This document shows, piece by piece, positions 1 to 6,214 of a stretch of 9,692 bases of DNA. A program made the position numbers and the translations under genes. How positions within the stretch are numbered: the first letter of the stretch is position 1; every line of letters begins with the position of its first letter. Source of the DNA: Actinomycetes bacterium (GTDB lineage Bacteria > Actinomycetota > Acidimicrobiia > Acidimicrobiales > Palsa-688); assembly GCA_021811865.1 (NCBI GenBank), contig JAKAQB010000097.1:1-9692 (forward strand), given 5' to 3'. The notes under the pieces were generated by a model, which saw nothing but the letters and a program-made list of their open reading frames with translations, had not been told where the DNA came from and ran no database searches.

Positions 1-168
1 CAGCAGGGGCTGACCGCTGTACCGGGCTGGCCCTCGGCCGGCGGGAGATCAGCGGGGGAGGAGTCCATCGACCCCTCAGCCTACGGGCCGACCGAGGGGG
101 ACTTCCACGCGGGGAGGACCGGGCGGGTGCTTCGGGAAGTGGGCGCGCTCGCCTCGGGCTCTGCAGAT

Positions 169-186
169 GGCGGGTCGAAACCCGCC
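169..186. repeat. Perfect 6-bp hairpin with T-arm-like loop
   Basis: GGCGGG and CCCGCC pair perfectly around the 6-nt loop TCGAAA. The loop recalls a tRNA T-loop (TTCGAAA) lacking one T, but no acceptor, D or anticodon arm can be built around it. It could be a terminator stem for a gene left of the window; no T-run follows on either strand. Confidence 0.3.
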
Positions 187-221
187 GACAGCCGACCAGA
201 AGTGAGGCAGCGAGCCCCCGG

Positions 222-344
222 TCAGGCGAGTTCCTCGACGACCCAGTCGACCATGACGGATAGAAGACGGGCCGTAGCCCCGAGGAGGAGCCCGACGCCT
301 GGCTGTGTTCCCATGTGTGTAGGTGAGTGGGATCTTCTACTCAT
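222..344 (-). CDS. Doubtful 40-aa ORF with a hydrophobic C-terminal helix
   Basis: Reading from ATG 342-344 to TGA at 222-224 gives 40 codons; an internal ATG at 312-314 would give 30. The C-terminal half reads LLLGATARLLSVMVDWVVEE, an amphipathic to hydrophobic helix, and this part uses GC-ending codons well. No Shine-Dalgarno sequence precedes either ATG. I do not recognise the family. It could be a small membrane peptide, the tail of a lost gene, or chance in GC-rich DNA. The remainder of 1-449 shows no gene I can support on either strand. Confidence 0.18.
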   Translation of the reverse strand: MSRRSHSPTHMGTQPGVGLLLGATARLLSVMVDWVVEELA

Positions 345-403
345 GGCGCGAAGGCATCGGAGGCAAACCCATGGCGCTGGCAGCGCGCCCGCACTCACCG
401 AGC

Positions 404-430
404 CGAGCGGGCGGAGCCGCGTCCCGCTCG
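404..430 (-). terminator. GC-rich stem-loop after the GlsB-like gene
   Basis: CGAGCGGG (404-411) and CCCGCTCG (423-430) form a perfect 8-bp stem with an 11-nt loop. It lies 19 nt beyond the stop codon of the minus-strand gene at 450-710. No U-tract follows, which is common for stem-only terminators in high-GC actinobacteria. A terminator role is inferred from position and stem strength. Confidence 0.45.
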
Positions 431-449
431 ACTCTCGCTCGCCAGCCGG

Positions 450-710
450 TCAGATGGTCCGCCGGCGGTTGGAGACGGCGACGACGATGAGTGCCGTGAA
501 CGCGACCGCCAGCACGAGTGCCGCCAGGCCCGAGTAGCGGTACCGCCATCCGAAGGCGAGCCGCGCCACCAGTCCGCCGAGCAGCGAACCGGCGAGGCCG
601 GCGCCGATGGTCGCCCACAGACCCATGGGGTTCGGGCCGGGCACGACCAGGCGGCCCAGCGCGCCGATGATCAGCCCTCCTACGATCAGCCCGATGATGA
701 GCAGGATCAC
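450..710 (-). CDS. GlsB/YeaQ/YmgE family small membrane protein
   Basis: This 86-aa protein belongs to the GlsB/YeaQ/YmgE family, historically labelled transglycosylase-associated; the biochemical role is unknown, and some members are linked to general stress or envelope stress. It has the family's plan of three membrane segments: about residues 1-17, a glycine-rich segment at about 30-52 (WATIGAGLAGSLLGG), and about 59-79, ending in a short Arg-rich tail. The motif LGRLVVPGPNPMG after the first helix is typical, as is the length. The start is GTG at 708-710, with GGAG at 718-721, 7 nt upstream. It lies 60 bp downstream of the sedolisin gene on the same strand. A hairpin between them makes separate transcripts possible. 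Confidence 0.88.
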   Translation of the reverse strand: MILLIIGLIVGGLIIGALGRLVVPGPNPMGLWATIGAGLAGSLLGGLVARLAFGWRYRYSGLAALVLAVAFTALIVVAVSNRRRTI

Positions 711-734
711 CCAGGCGCTCCGGAGACGTCAACA

Positions 735-751
735 GCCGTGCTCGTCACGGC
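735..751 (-). terminator. Small hairpin between sedolisin and GlsB-like genes
   Basis: GCCGTG (735-740) pairs perfectly with CACGGC (746-751) around a 5-nt loop, 19 nt past the sedolisin stop codon on the minus strand. There is no T-run. It may end or attenuate the sedolisin transcript before the GlsB-like gene; the assignment rests on position only. Confidence 0.3.
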
Positions 752-770
752 CGGTGGACGAGGGTGCCGG

Positions 771-2021
771 TCACGGGTAGTTGATCGGGCTGCCGAGGCC
801 GGTCACGAGGTCGTATCCCACCCCTGCCGTGCAGTCGGTCCCGCAGCTGCCGTTCGTGCCGCTCGTGATGTCCCGCAGGTTCGTCGTGTAGCCGCCCGAG
901 TAGATGGCGGCATCGCCCTCGAGAGCGGTCTTGCCGGCGGCCCGGCCCGCAGCGAGCAGCCCGGCCCAGTTCGGGGCGCCGACGCTCGTGCCGCCGACGG
1001 TGAACCATCCGGACTGGCCGTTGTAGCGCGTGCTGTCGTAGATCGAGACGCCGGTGTTCGGATTGCCGTCGAAGGAGACGTCGGGGATCCCGCGGGCGTT
1101 GCCGGTGAGGGCGGCAATGGTGGCGGCGCCATAGACGGCGCCCGGGTAGGACGTCTGGTAGGCGGGGATGGACTCGTAGCTCGAGATGCCACCGCCCGAG
1201 CTCGACCAGGTGGTCTCGCTCGTGAACCCGGCGCACGAGGTGCCGCTGCAGCCGTTCAGCGTGGTGCCCCCGACGGCGATGACGTCAGGCGAGGCCGCCG
1301 GGTACTCCGCACCGTGCCCGCTGTCGCCTGCCGAGGCGGTGTAGAGGGTGCCGGCGTGAGTGAGGTAGGCGTCATAGGAGAGCTCGCTCGACGACTCGCT
1401 CCCGCCGAAGCTCATCGAGACCTCGGTGGCACCGATCGAGTTGGCGTAGGAGACGGCCTTGAACAGGTCCGTGAGGCTGCTGCTCGCCGCCTCGACGAGG
1501 ACCAGCTTCGCCGCCGGGGCCTCTGCGTGCGCCCACTCGATGTCGAGCGACTCCTCGAGCGCCCAGCCGCTGTTCGTCTTCGGCTTGCCCTGTGGGTCGG
1601 CCTGCATGAAACAGGCAGTGGTCTGCGAGGCGGTGCAGGAGGAGAGCTTGGGATACCCGTACTCGCTGTTGAAGGTGTTGAGGTCGCTCAGCGCGTTCGG
1701 GTCGTGGTAGGCGTCGACGATGGCGATGACCTGTCCCGCCCCGGCTCCGGAGGTGGGGGAGAGGCCGGAGAGGTGGTAGACGGACTGGATCGCAGACGGG
1801 GACAGCCCGGTCGGCCCGCTGGCGCTCAGCTTGGGCTTGCCGTCCGGCAGCCGCCCGATGACCTTCACCCGGAAAGGCGGCCGGGCGACGGGTGCCGACC
1901 GTGCCGGACGGGTGGTACGAGCGGGCGATGCCGTCGCCGTCCCTGCGGTGGCGGTGAGCACCCCACTCGCACCGAGCGCGGCCGAGGAGATGAGGAGCGC
2001 TGCCGCCCTTGGCCTTCTCAT
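771..2021 (-). CDS. Secreted S53 family serine-carboxyl peptidase (sedolisin)
   Basis: This 416-aa protein is a sedolisin, an endopeptidase with a Ser-Glu-Asp triad that usually works outside the cell at acid pH. The triad is visible: E156 and D160 in LEESLDIEW, and S346 in GGTSVGAP. The oxyanion-hole Asp is D233 in SAGDSG. A C-terminal Ca-binding site is indicated by D384-I385 plus G400, G402 and D404 before LVTGLGSP. Residues 1-32 form a Sec signal peptide with Arg residues, a hydrophobic core and an Ala-rich end. Six Cys (129, 137, 258, 263, 393, 397) fall in three close pairs, suggesting disulfides. Only about 40 residues separate the signal from the catalytic domain, so the usual propeptide of about 160-190 residues is absent. 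The ATG at 2019-2021 is chosen for its strong ribosome site and signal peptide; the frame stays open to 2258, but that extension has neither. Confidence 0.93.
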   Translation of the reverse strand: MRRPRAAALLISSAALGASGVLTATAGTATASPARTTRPARSAPVARPPFRVKVIGRLPDGKPKLSASGPTGLSPSAIQSVYHLSGLSPTSGAGAGQVIAIVDAYHDPNALSDLNTFNSEYGYPKLSSCTASQTTACFMQADPQGKPKTNSGWALEESLDIEWAHAEAPAAKLVLVEAASSSLTDLFKAVSYANSIGATEVSMSFGGSESSSELSYDAYLTHAGTLYTASAGDSGHGAEYPAASPDVIAVGGTTLNGCSGTSCAGFTSETTWSSSGGGISSYESIPAYQTSYPGAVYGAATIAALTGNARGIPDVSFDGNPNTGVSIYDSTRYNGQSGWFTVGGTSVGAPNWAGLLAAGRAAGKTALEGDAAIYSGGYTTNLRDITSGTNGSCGTDCTAGVGYDLVTGLGSPINYP

Positions 2022-2026
2022 GTGTG

Positions 2027-2034
2027 CCCCTCCC
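2027..2034 (-). promoter_or_regulatory. Strong ribosome binding site of the sedolisin gene
   Basis: On the minus strand the sequence GGGAGGGG stands 5 nt before the ATG at 2019-2021. It fixes the start at the signal peptide rather than at upstream in-frame codons. Confidence 0.75.
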
Positions 2035-2036
2035 TT

Positions 2037-2057
2037 TCCGGACGACGCTGTCCGGAC
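2037..2057. repeat. Paired TCCGGAC repeats in the sedolisin leader
   Basis: TCCGGAC occurs at 2037-2043 and again at 2051-2057, 14 bp start to start, just upstream of the sedolisin ribosome site. TCCGGA is itself palindromic, so the pair can serve as direct or inverted half-sites, or as an RNA stem. In the divergent spacer 2022-2228 I see no convincing -35/-10 pair. An operator role is speculative. Confidence 0.25.
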
Positions 2058-2228
2058 CGGCACACTCTGCCCCTTTCTTGGCAGACGCGCAACGACAGGC
2101 TTCGCTGGCGTTGGCATGCGTCTCGTCGGCCGCCGGGTGTGGGGCCGAGACCGGCTGCCCGAGCCGGGCGGCGCGATCGGGACGAGAGCCTCCGTGACTC
2201 GAGGGGGAAGGTCCGTCGCATCGACCGG

Positions 2229-2571
2229 GTGGCGAGCGAGGCCGCCCTCGTGGAGCACCTCGCAAGGCCAACGGCTCGGTGCTCGCCCTCGACGACGTCA
2301 GAGCCGCCGCGGGCGGGTCCGAGGCAGTGGGGCTCTCGGGCCGAGCGGTGCCGGCAAGACCACGACGACCGAGATCCCCGGCGGCACGGGCGTCGCCAGC
2401 TCGCCCACGGTCCGCGTCGTCGGTCGCGACCCGATGGGCGGCGGCAGGCAACTGCGGTAGCGACTCGGCGGCGTCCTGCAGTCCGCCGGAATCGACGCCG
2501 CTGTCGCCGCTGACGTGCGGGTCCTTCGACCCTGTCGCACCGGCGGGAAGGTGCTCACGCTGGCCACATGA
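2229..2571 (+). pseudogene. Decayed ABC transporter ATP-binding subunit (N-terminal remnant)
   Basis: Read with two frame corrections, this stretch encodes the first part of an ATPase of the drug/ABC-2 exporter type. Segment one (GTG 2229 to about 2263) gives EAALVEHL; segment two (2264-2341) gives NGSVLALDDV and GSEAVGLSG; segment three (2341-2571) gives Walker A, GPSGAGKTTTTEI, then VRVVGRDPM and, after a TAG at 2458-2460, RLGGVLQSAGID, the usual Q-loop approach. Each shift equals one missing base: near 2263 (GC-AAG for GCC-AAG) and at 2341 (GGCCG for GGCCCG). The Q-loop region is followed by only about 25 codons, ending in a TGA that overlaps the ATG of the DUF2157 gene; signature motif, Walker B and H-loop are absent. 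About 110 codons remain of an expected 300. No permease gene is nearby. Confidence 0.8.
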
Positions 2572-3593
2572 GGATCGCTCCGAAGCCGGGCGAGGAGCAG
2601 TGGATCACCGACCACGCCCGGCGCTGGGTCGACCTCGGCATCATCAGCGGCGAGCAGGCCGAGGAGATCCTCCGCCGAGAGCATGCGCCCGCGACCGAGC
2701 AGGAAGCCACCACGGGCGCAGGCGGCCGGCGTGGGCTGCCGCTTCTCGCCGAGGCCCTCAGCTACCTCGGCATCCTGCTCGTCACCTCGAGCGGGGCCTT
2801 CGTCGTCGTCCACTTCTGGCACAGGCTCGGGACAGCGGGGCGCATGGGCGTGGGTCTCGTCGTCACGGCCGTCGGCTTCGGGGCGGCAGCTGTCGTCAAC
2901 CGGGGTGCCGACGTCGGCTCGGTCCGCGTGGCGGCCTTTCTCAGGCTGTGCGCGACCGGCGGGGTTGCCATCGTCGCCGGAGTGGCGGCCGTTGCGCTCG
3001 GGAGCAAGGACGCCGCGACGACGGCGCTCGTGGTCGGCCTGGCGGCCTTCGCCGCCAACCTCGTGCTCTGGCGCAACCGCGAGCGGCCGCTCGGCTTCCT
3101 CGGCACGCTGGCCGCCCTCGTGGTCTCGGCGGTGGCCCTCGTTGCCGTGGCGGGCATCGAGCCCACCCGGAGCGAGTCAGGCGTGAGCGTCATGCTGGCC
3201 TCTCTCGCGCTGGCCGCATGTGGCTTCGTCGGGGTCGTCCGCCCCTCCCGGCTCGCCGCCGTGCTCGGCGAGGCGGGAGCCCTGGTCGGGGCCCTCATCA
3301 TCGCCGGCAGCCGTCCGGGGGTCGGAGCCCTGATCGGGCTGCTGCTGTCGATCGGCGGTCTCGCCCTGGGCTTGGTCAGGGCGCAGCGTGCGGTGGTCGG
3401 CGTCGCACTCGTCGGCTTCCTCGTCTTCCTGTTCCAAGCCCTCTCGCTCTTCGTGCACGGGGCCGGCAGCGCGTTCGCCGTCCTCATCGTCGGCGTCGTG
3501 CTCGTCGTCGTGGCGATTGAGGCGCCCTCGCGTGGGCGGCGCCCACCTCGGCGCCGGAGGGGGAAACCTGGCGGAACAGCGAACCGACGCTGA
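2568..3593 (+). CDS. DUF2157-type polytopic membrane protein
   Basis: This 341-aa protein has a short cytoplasmic head and about ten membrane helices. Residues 12-38 contain the DUF2157-like pattern WITDHARRWVDLGIISGEQA followed by EEIL, a helical hairpin with W, GLI-type turn and EQA. Hydrophobic segments lie near residues 57-83, 93-111, 124-144, 148-168, 178-196, 206-225, 230-247, 251-270, 275-296 and 302-318, and the tail is very basic (RGRRPPRRRRGK). The function of the family is unknown. ATG 2568 is the only start codon after an in-frame stop at 2511-2513; the ribosome site is weak (GGGAAGG, 17 nt away). The gene begins inside the end of the ABC remnant and ends one base before the likely GTG of the acyltransferase gene, so the two intact genes probably form an operon. 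Confidence 0.82.
   Translation: MRIAPKPGEEQWITDHARRWVDLGIISGEQAEEILRREHAPATEQEATTGAGGRRGLPLLAEALSYLGILLVTSSGAFVVVHFWHRLGTAGRMGVGLVVTAVGFGAAAVVNRGADVGSVRVAAFLRLCATGGVAIVAGVAAVALGSKDAATTALVVGLAAFAANLVLWRNRERPLGFLGTLAALVVSAVALVAVAGIEPTRSESGVSVMLASLALAACGFVGVVRPSRLAAVLGEAGALVGALIIAGSRPGVGALIGLLLSIGGLALGLVRAQRAVVGVALVGFLVFLFQALSLFVHGAGSAFAVLIVGVVLVVVAIEAPSRGRRPPRRRRGKPGGTANRR
3556..3563 (+). promoter_or_regulatory. GGAGGGGG ribosome site inside the DUF2157 gene end
   Basis: A near-perfect Shine-Dalgarno lies within the last codons of the DUF2157 gene. It is 7 nt before an in-frame CTG (3568) of the acyltransferase frame but 34 nt before the first orthodox start, GTG 3595. It bears directly on where acyltransferase translation begins. 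Confidence 0.4.
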
Positions 3594-3594
3594 A

Positions 3595-4965
3595 GTGACC
3601 GAGCTGGCGAGCCGTCCGGCCGGTGGGACGAGAGGTCTGCTCGAAGGGCGCGACCGATTCGTCGACCTGCTGCGCGCCGGCAGCATCGTTCTCGTCGTCC
3701 TCGGCCACCTCACGATCGCCGCCATCGTGCGCAGGGACGGCTCGCTCACCGGAGCGAACGCGCTGGCGTCCTCGCGCTGGCTGCAACTTGCCACCTGGCT
3801 GTTCCAGGTGATACCGCTGTTCTTCCTCGTCGGAGGGTTCGCCAACGCGACGGTGCTCGCCCGCCCGACGTCGCCCAGCGGCTATCTTGCCCGCCGGCTC
3901 GATCGCTTGCTTCGGCCGACGGTCCTCTTTGCTGCCTGCTGGCTGGTCACAGCCTGGTGTCTCGACGCCTCCGGGGTCGCCCCGGCGACCCTCGACGAGG
4001 CGGGGCGCGTGGCGGCACAGCCACTCTGGTTTCTCAGCGTCTACCTCGTGACGGTCGGCCTCGCCCCGCTCCAGCTCGCGCTTCACCGCCGGGCGCGCCC
4101 GCTCCTCGTCATCGTGCTCCCGCTCGTGGCTCTCCTCGGCGACGGACTACGGCTCGGTCACCTGGCCCCGGGGGTGGCGGCGATCAACTACGGGATCGTG
4201 TTCCTCTTCGCCCAGGAGCTTGGTTTCCACTATCGCGACGGCACTCTCTTGGCTATCGGGCCACGTCCCGCTCTGGCCGGCGCGGCGGCGGCGACGGGAG
4301 GTCTGGTGCTCCTCACCACACTCGGGCCGTATCCCCTCAGCATGGTGGGCGTCCCCGGGGAGGCGCTCTCGAACATGAGCCCTCCGACCTTCTGCATCGT
4401 GTTGCTGACGCTGGCCCAGACCGCGCTGGCACTCGCCCTTCGCCCCGTGCTCGTCCGACTTCTCGCCCGCCCTGTGCCTTGGCGGATCACCATCGATCTC
4501 AACACGGTCGTGCTCACCCTGTTCCTCTGGCATCTCACCGCCTTCGTCCTCGCCGGATCGGCGCTCGTGACGGCCGGGCTCCCGCTGCTCGTCCCCGGAA
4601 CTCTGAGCTGGTGGGCAGGCAAGCCGATCTGGATCGCCAGCACCGCTCTCGTGCTGGCGCTCCTCGTGCTCGTGACCTCCGGCGCCGAGCGCCCGCGGCG
4701 GAGAGCCGCTCCTTCTCCTCGGCGACTGCGGTGGACCACGACCCCGCTGCTCCTTCCACCGGCTCTCGCGGTGGCCGCCTTCGGGTTGGCGGCGCTGGCC
4801 CAGGGCGGCTTCGCGGAGCCGTTCTCGCCGGTCCGAGGCCTCTTTGGAGTCGCCCTGGCACCGAGCGCCGGCTTCGCGATGGTGCTCGCCGGTTGGCTCG
4901 TCGGTCGCGGCGCGAACCGATCGGGAGCGCTCCCGGAGGCGGCGCCGGACGGACTCGGCTCCTGA
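3595..4965 (+). CDS. Acyltransferase family 3 membrane protein (OafA/YrhL-like)
   Basis: The product (about 456 aa) is an integral-membrane acyltransferase of the Acyl_transf_3 family, which moves acyl groups such as acetyl onto sugars, peptidoglycan or lipids at the envelope. The signature is at the N-terminus: RDRFVDLLRAGSIVLVVLGH with the conserved His at about residue 38, then IPLFFLVGGFAN and GYLARRLDRLLRP. QPLWFLSVYLV and LTLFLWHL follow, with about ten hydrophobic segments to the end. Length fits the family; substrate cannot be told. The start is uncertain. GTG 3595 directly follows the upstream stop and suits termination-reinitiation, but has no ribosome site. CTG 3568 has GGAGG at 3556-3560 at ideal spacing. 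GTG 3532 overlaps the upstream gene further. All keep the full domain. Confidence 0.85.
   Translation: MTELASRPAGGTRGLLEGRDRFVDLLRAGSIVLVVLGHLTIAAIVRRDGSLTGANALASSRWLQLATWLFQVIPLFFLVGGFANATVLARPTSPSGYLARRLDRLLRPTVLFAACWLVTAWCLDASGVAPATLDEAGRVAAQPLWFLSVYLVTVGLAPLQLALHRRARPLLVIVLPLVALLGDGLRLGHLAPGVAAINYGIVFLFAQELGFHYRDGTLLAIGPRPALAGAAAATGGLVLLTTLGPYPLSMVGVPGEALSNMSPPTFCIVLLTLAQTALALALRPVLVRLLARPVPWRITIDLNTVVLTLFLWHLTAFVLAGSALVTAGLPLLVPGTLSWWAGKPIWIASTALVLALLVLVTSGAERPRRRAAPSPRRLRWTTTPLLLPPALAVAAFGLAALAQGGFAEPFSPVRGLFGVALAPSAGFAMVLAGWLVGRGANRSGALPEAAPDGLGS
4922..4935. repeat. Perfect 14-bp palindrome near the end of the acyltransferase gene
   Basis: CGGGAGCGCTCCCG is a perfect palindrome 28 bp before the stop codon of the acyltransferase gene. 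A second small inverted repeat, CGGCT-CCTG-AGCCG at 4956-4969, overlaps that stop. Together they could form the 3' stem structure of this transcript; neither has a T-run. Confidence 0.3.
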
Positions 4966-5047
4966 GCCGTCGATCGAGCGCTGATGCGGGCGGACCCGCG
5001 GCAGGAGTCGGAACCTCCAGACCTCGTGCAGTCCCCCCGTCCTGTCG

Positions 5048-5391
5048 ATGGCGGCGCGGGACATTGGCACCCACACCGCCGGCAGCATCGTCGTCACCGA
5101 CGACGCGGACGAGGGCGCCGGCACCGTGGCCGACCGCGACTGCGCGCGCCGTCGACCATGGGCAGTGTCCGGGCAGGACCGACGGGAAGGTCATGAGCGG
5201 GCAGACGGTGACGACCCTCGGCGGCGTGAGCGCCGAGACGGACTGGCAGGCCGGTCCGGCACCTGCCGATCCCCGGCGGTGACGGGAAGGCGATCGGGAC
5301 GGTGCCGCTCGACGAACCCCTGGGCTGCCTCATCGAGGAGGCCGTAACCCTCCCGGGCAGGGTCGGTGCACAGGGCTCGGCTCACGACTGA
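5048..5391 (+). pseudogene. Decayed two-CBS-domain protein gene
   Basis: Three frames together give a typical small CBS-pair protein, a class that binds adenosyl nucleotides. Frame one (from ATG 5048) reads MAARDIGT, GSIVVTDDAD and TVADRDCA, the end of CBS 1 with its TDRD-like turn. Frame two (about 5175-5250) reads GKVMSGQTVTTLGGVS, the start of CBS 2, normally VMS..TVTV. Frame three (5263-5391) reads LPIPGGDGKAIGTVPLDEPL then GCLIEEAVTLPGRVG and a TGA, the end of CBS 2. At least two frameshifts separate these pieces, no start with a ribosome site is evident, and the first part of CBS 1 upstream of 5048 is not recognisable, though 4984-5047 may hold scraps. High-GC third positions persist in each piece, suggesting recent decay. 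It lies downstream of the acyltransferase gene. Confidence 0.68.
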
Positions 5392-6214
5392 TCCGAGAGG
5401 CTGCTGGTCACACCGTCCCCTTGGGACTTTCGGCCCTATCAGCTCGCACACGCCGGCGCGTCAATGGAGCCGGGTCCGCGAGATGGAAGAGGGAGCCGAG
5501 AGGCTGAGAGGCTGAGGAGAGTTCAGCGACCCCGAGTACCTGATCCGGGCAATGCCGGCGAAGGGAGACCGTCTCGTGGACCGCTTTGCGCGCGGCCTGC
5601 CATGCGGCCGAGACAAGACGAGGCGGGAGCAGGCACGTGCGCGGTGGTCGACATCGCGACGCCAGGCCCCCTCGGGGGCGGCCGTCTTGCGCCACGTGTC
5701 CCTCAGCGAACTGACCCAGGCATCCGGCGCCGGGTCCCGTGGAGGGGGGCCCGGTCCTGGAGCTCGTCTCCCTCGGATGGGAACCCGGAGGCGTCGACAA
5801 CGAGCTGTGCCATGCCGGCGGGGGCTCGGAGACCTGAGTCGCAACCCGCTCACGCGACGAGGTCACGGCGCGCCTTTCGGAGATCGCCGAGCCCGTCTCG
5901 ATCGTCGGGCGGCGATCCCTCCCCGGTGCGGACCGTGAGGAGCCTTCCCGGGCGGTTGTCGCGTCCCACCCCTCGAAGTGGTCGAGCTGGACGCCTGCGG
6001 GCTCGACTGGATCACGACTAGATCCTCTCGACGACTCCCACATCACCGCCGATCTGCCTGGCGCTCGCGCCCGAAGAATCATCGTCTCGCGCTACACCAG
6101 CCGCAGAGGCCACGATCTCGCCCTCCGGGACCGGGACGGGGCGACCGTCTCGGTCGAGCCGGGCTGCTCCTGGCGCGTCGCTGATCGTGCCCACCGTGAG
6201 CCGCACCCTCACTC
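5392..6214. other. Gene-free stretch with coding-like scraps
   Basis: No intact gene can be supported in these 823 bases. Short plus-strand pieces look coding by codon use: LELVSLGWEPGGVDNELCHA at about 5757-5816, broken by a TGA at 5835-5837; RDEVTARLSEIAEPVSIVG after it; VVELDACGLDWIT in another frame near 5975-6015, ended by a TAG; and DLALRDRDGATVSVEPGC near 6110-6165. I recognise no family in them. Frame changes and stops suggest one or more decayed genes, continuing the pseudogene run that starts with the CBS remnant. A short tandem repeat, GAGAGGCT twice at 5498-5513, is also present. Confidence 0.4.
6142..6156 (-). terminator. Possible terminator hairpin of the sigma operon
   Basis: CGACCG and CGGTCG pair around a TCT loop, 58 nt past the stop codon of the minus-strand propeller gene. 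There is no T-run, so this is only a positional guess. Confidence 0.2.

Noticed and set aside
1..537. Plus-strand frame open from the window start, possible 3' end of a gene
   Set aside because: Codon use is fair around 61-200, but the product resembles no family, turns low-complexity and runs antisense into the GlsB-like gene.
2022..2258. N-terminal extension of the sedolisin to 2258
   Set aside because: The 79 extra residues are Arg/Pro-rich and would bury the signal peptide; the ATG at 2019-2021 has the strong ribosome site.
327..2513. Very long plus-strand open frame opposite the GlsB-like and sedolisin genes
   Set aside because: Its product is Arg/Gly/Ala-rich with no domain and mirrors two well-supported minus-strand genes; long antisense frames are expected at this GC content.
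3957..5282. 441-codon plus-strand frame across the acyltransferase end and the CBS remnant
   Set aside because: It is a shadow of the acyltransferase gene; only its last part (from about 5175) coincides with a true CBS fragment, which is annotated as part of the pseudogene.
2229..5391. Frameshifts in the ABC and CBS remnants as mere sequencing errors
   Set aside because: Both also show stops or missing domains, and the intact genes between and around them have no frame errors; still, read-level checking was not possible.
5552..5640. MPAKGDRLVDRF... near 5552 as the start of a DUF1918-type protein
   Set aside because: Only the opening GDRLV recalls the family; the following residues do not match in any frame I could read, and there is no ribosome site.
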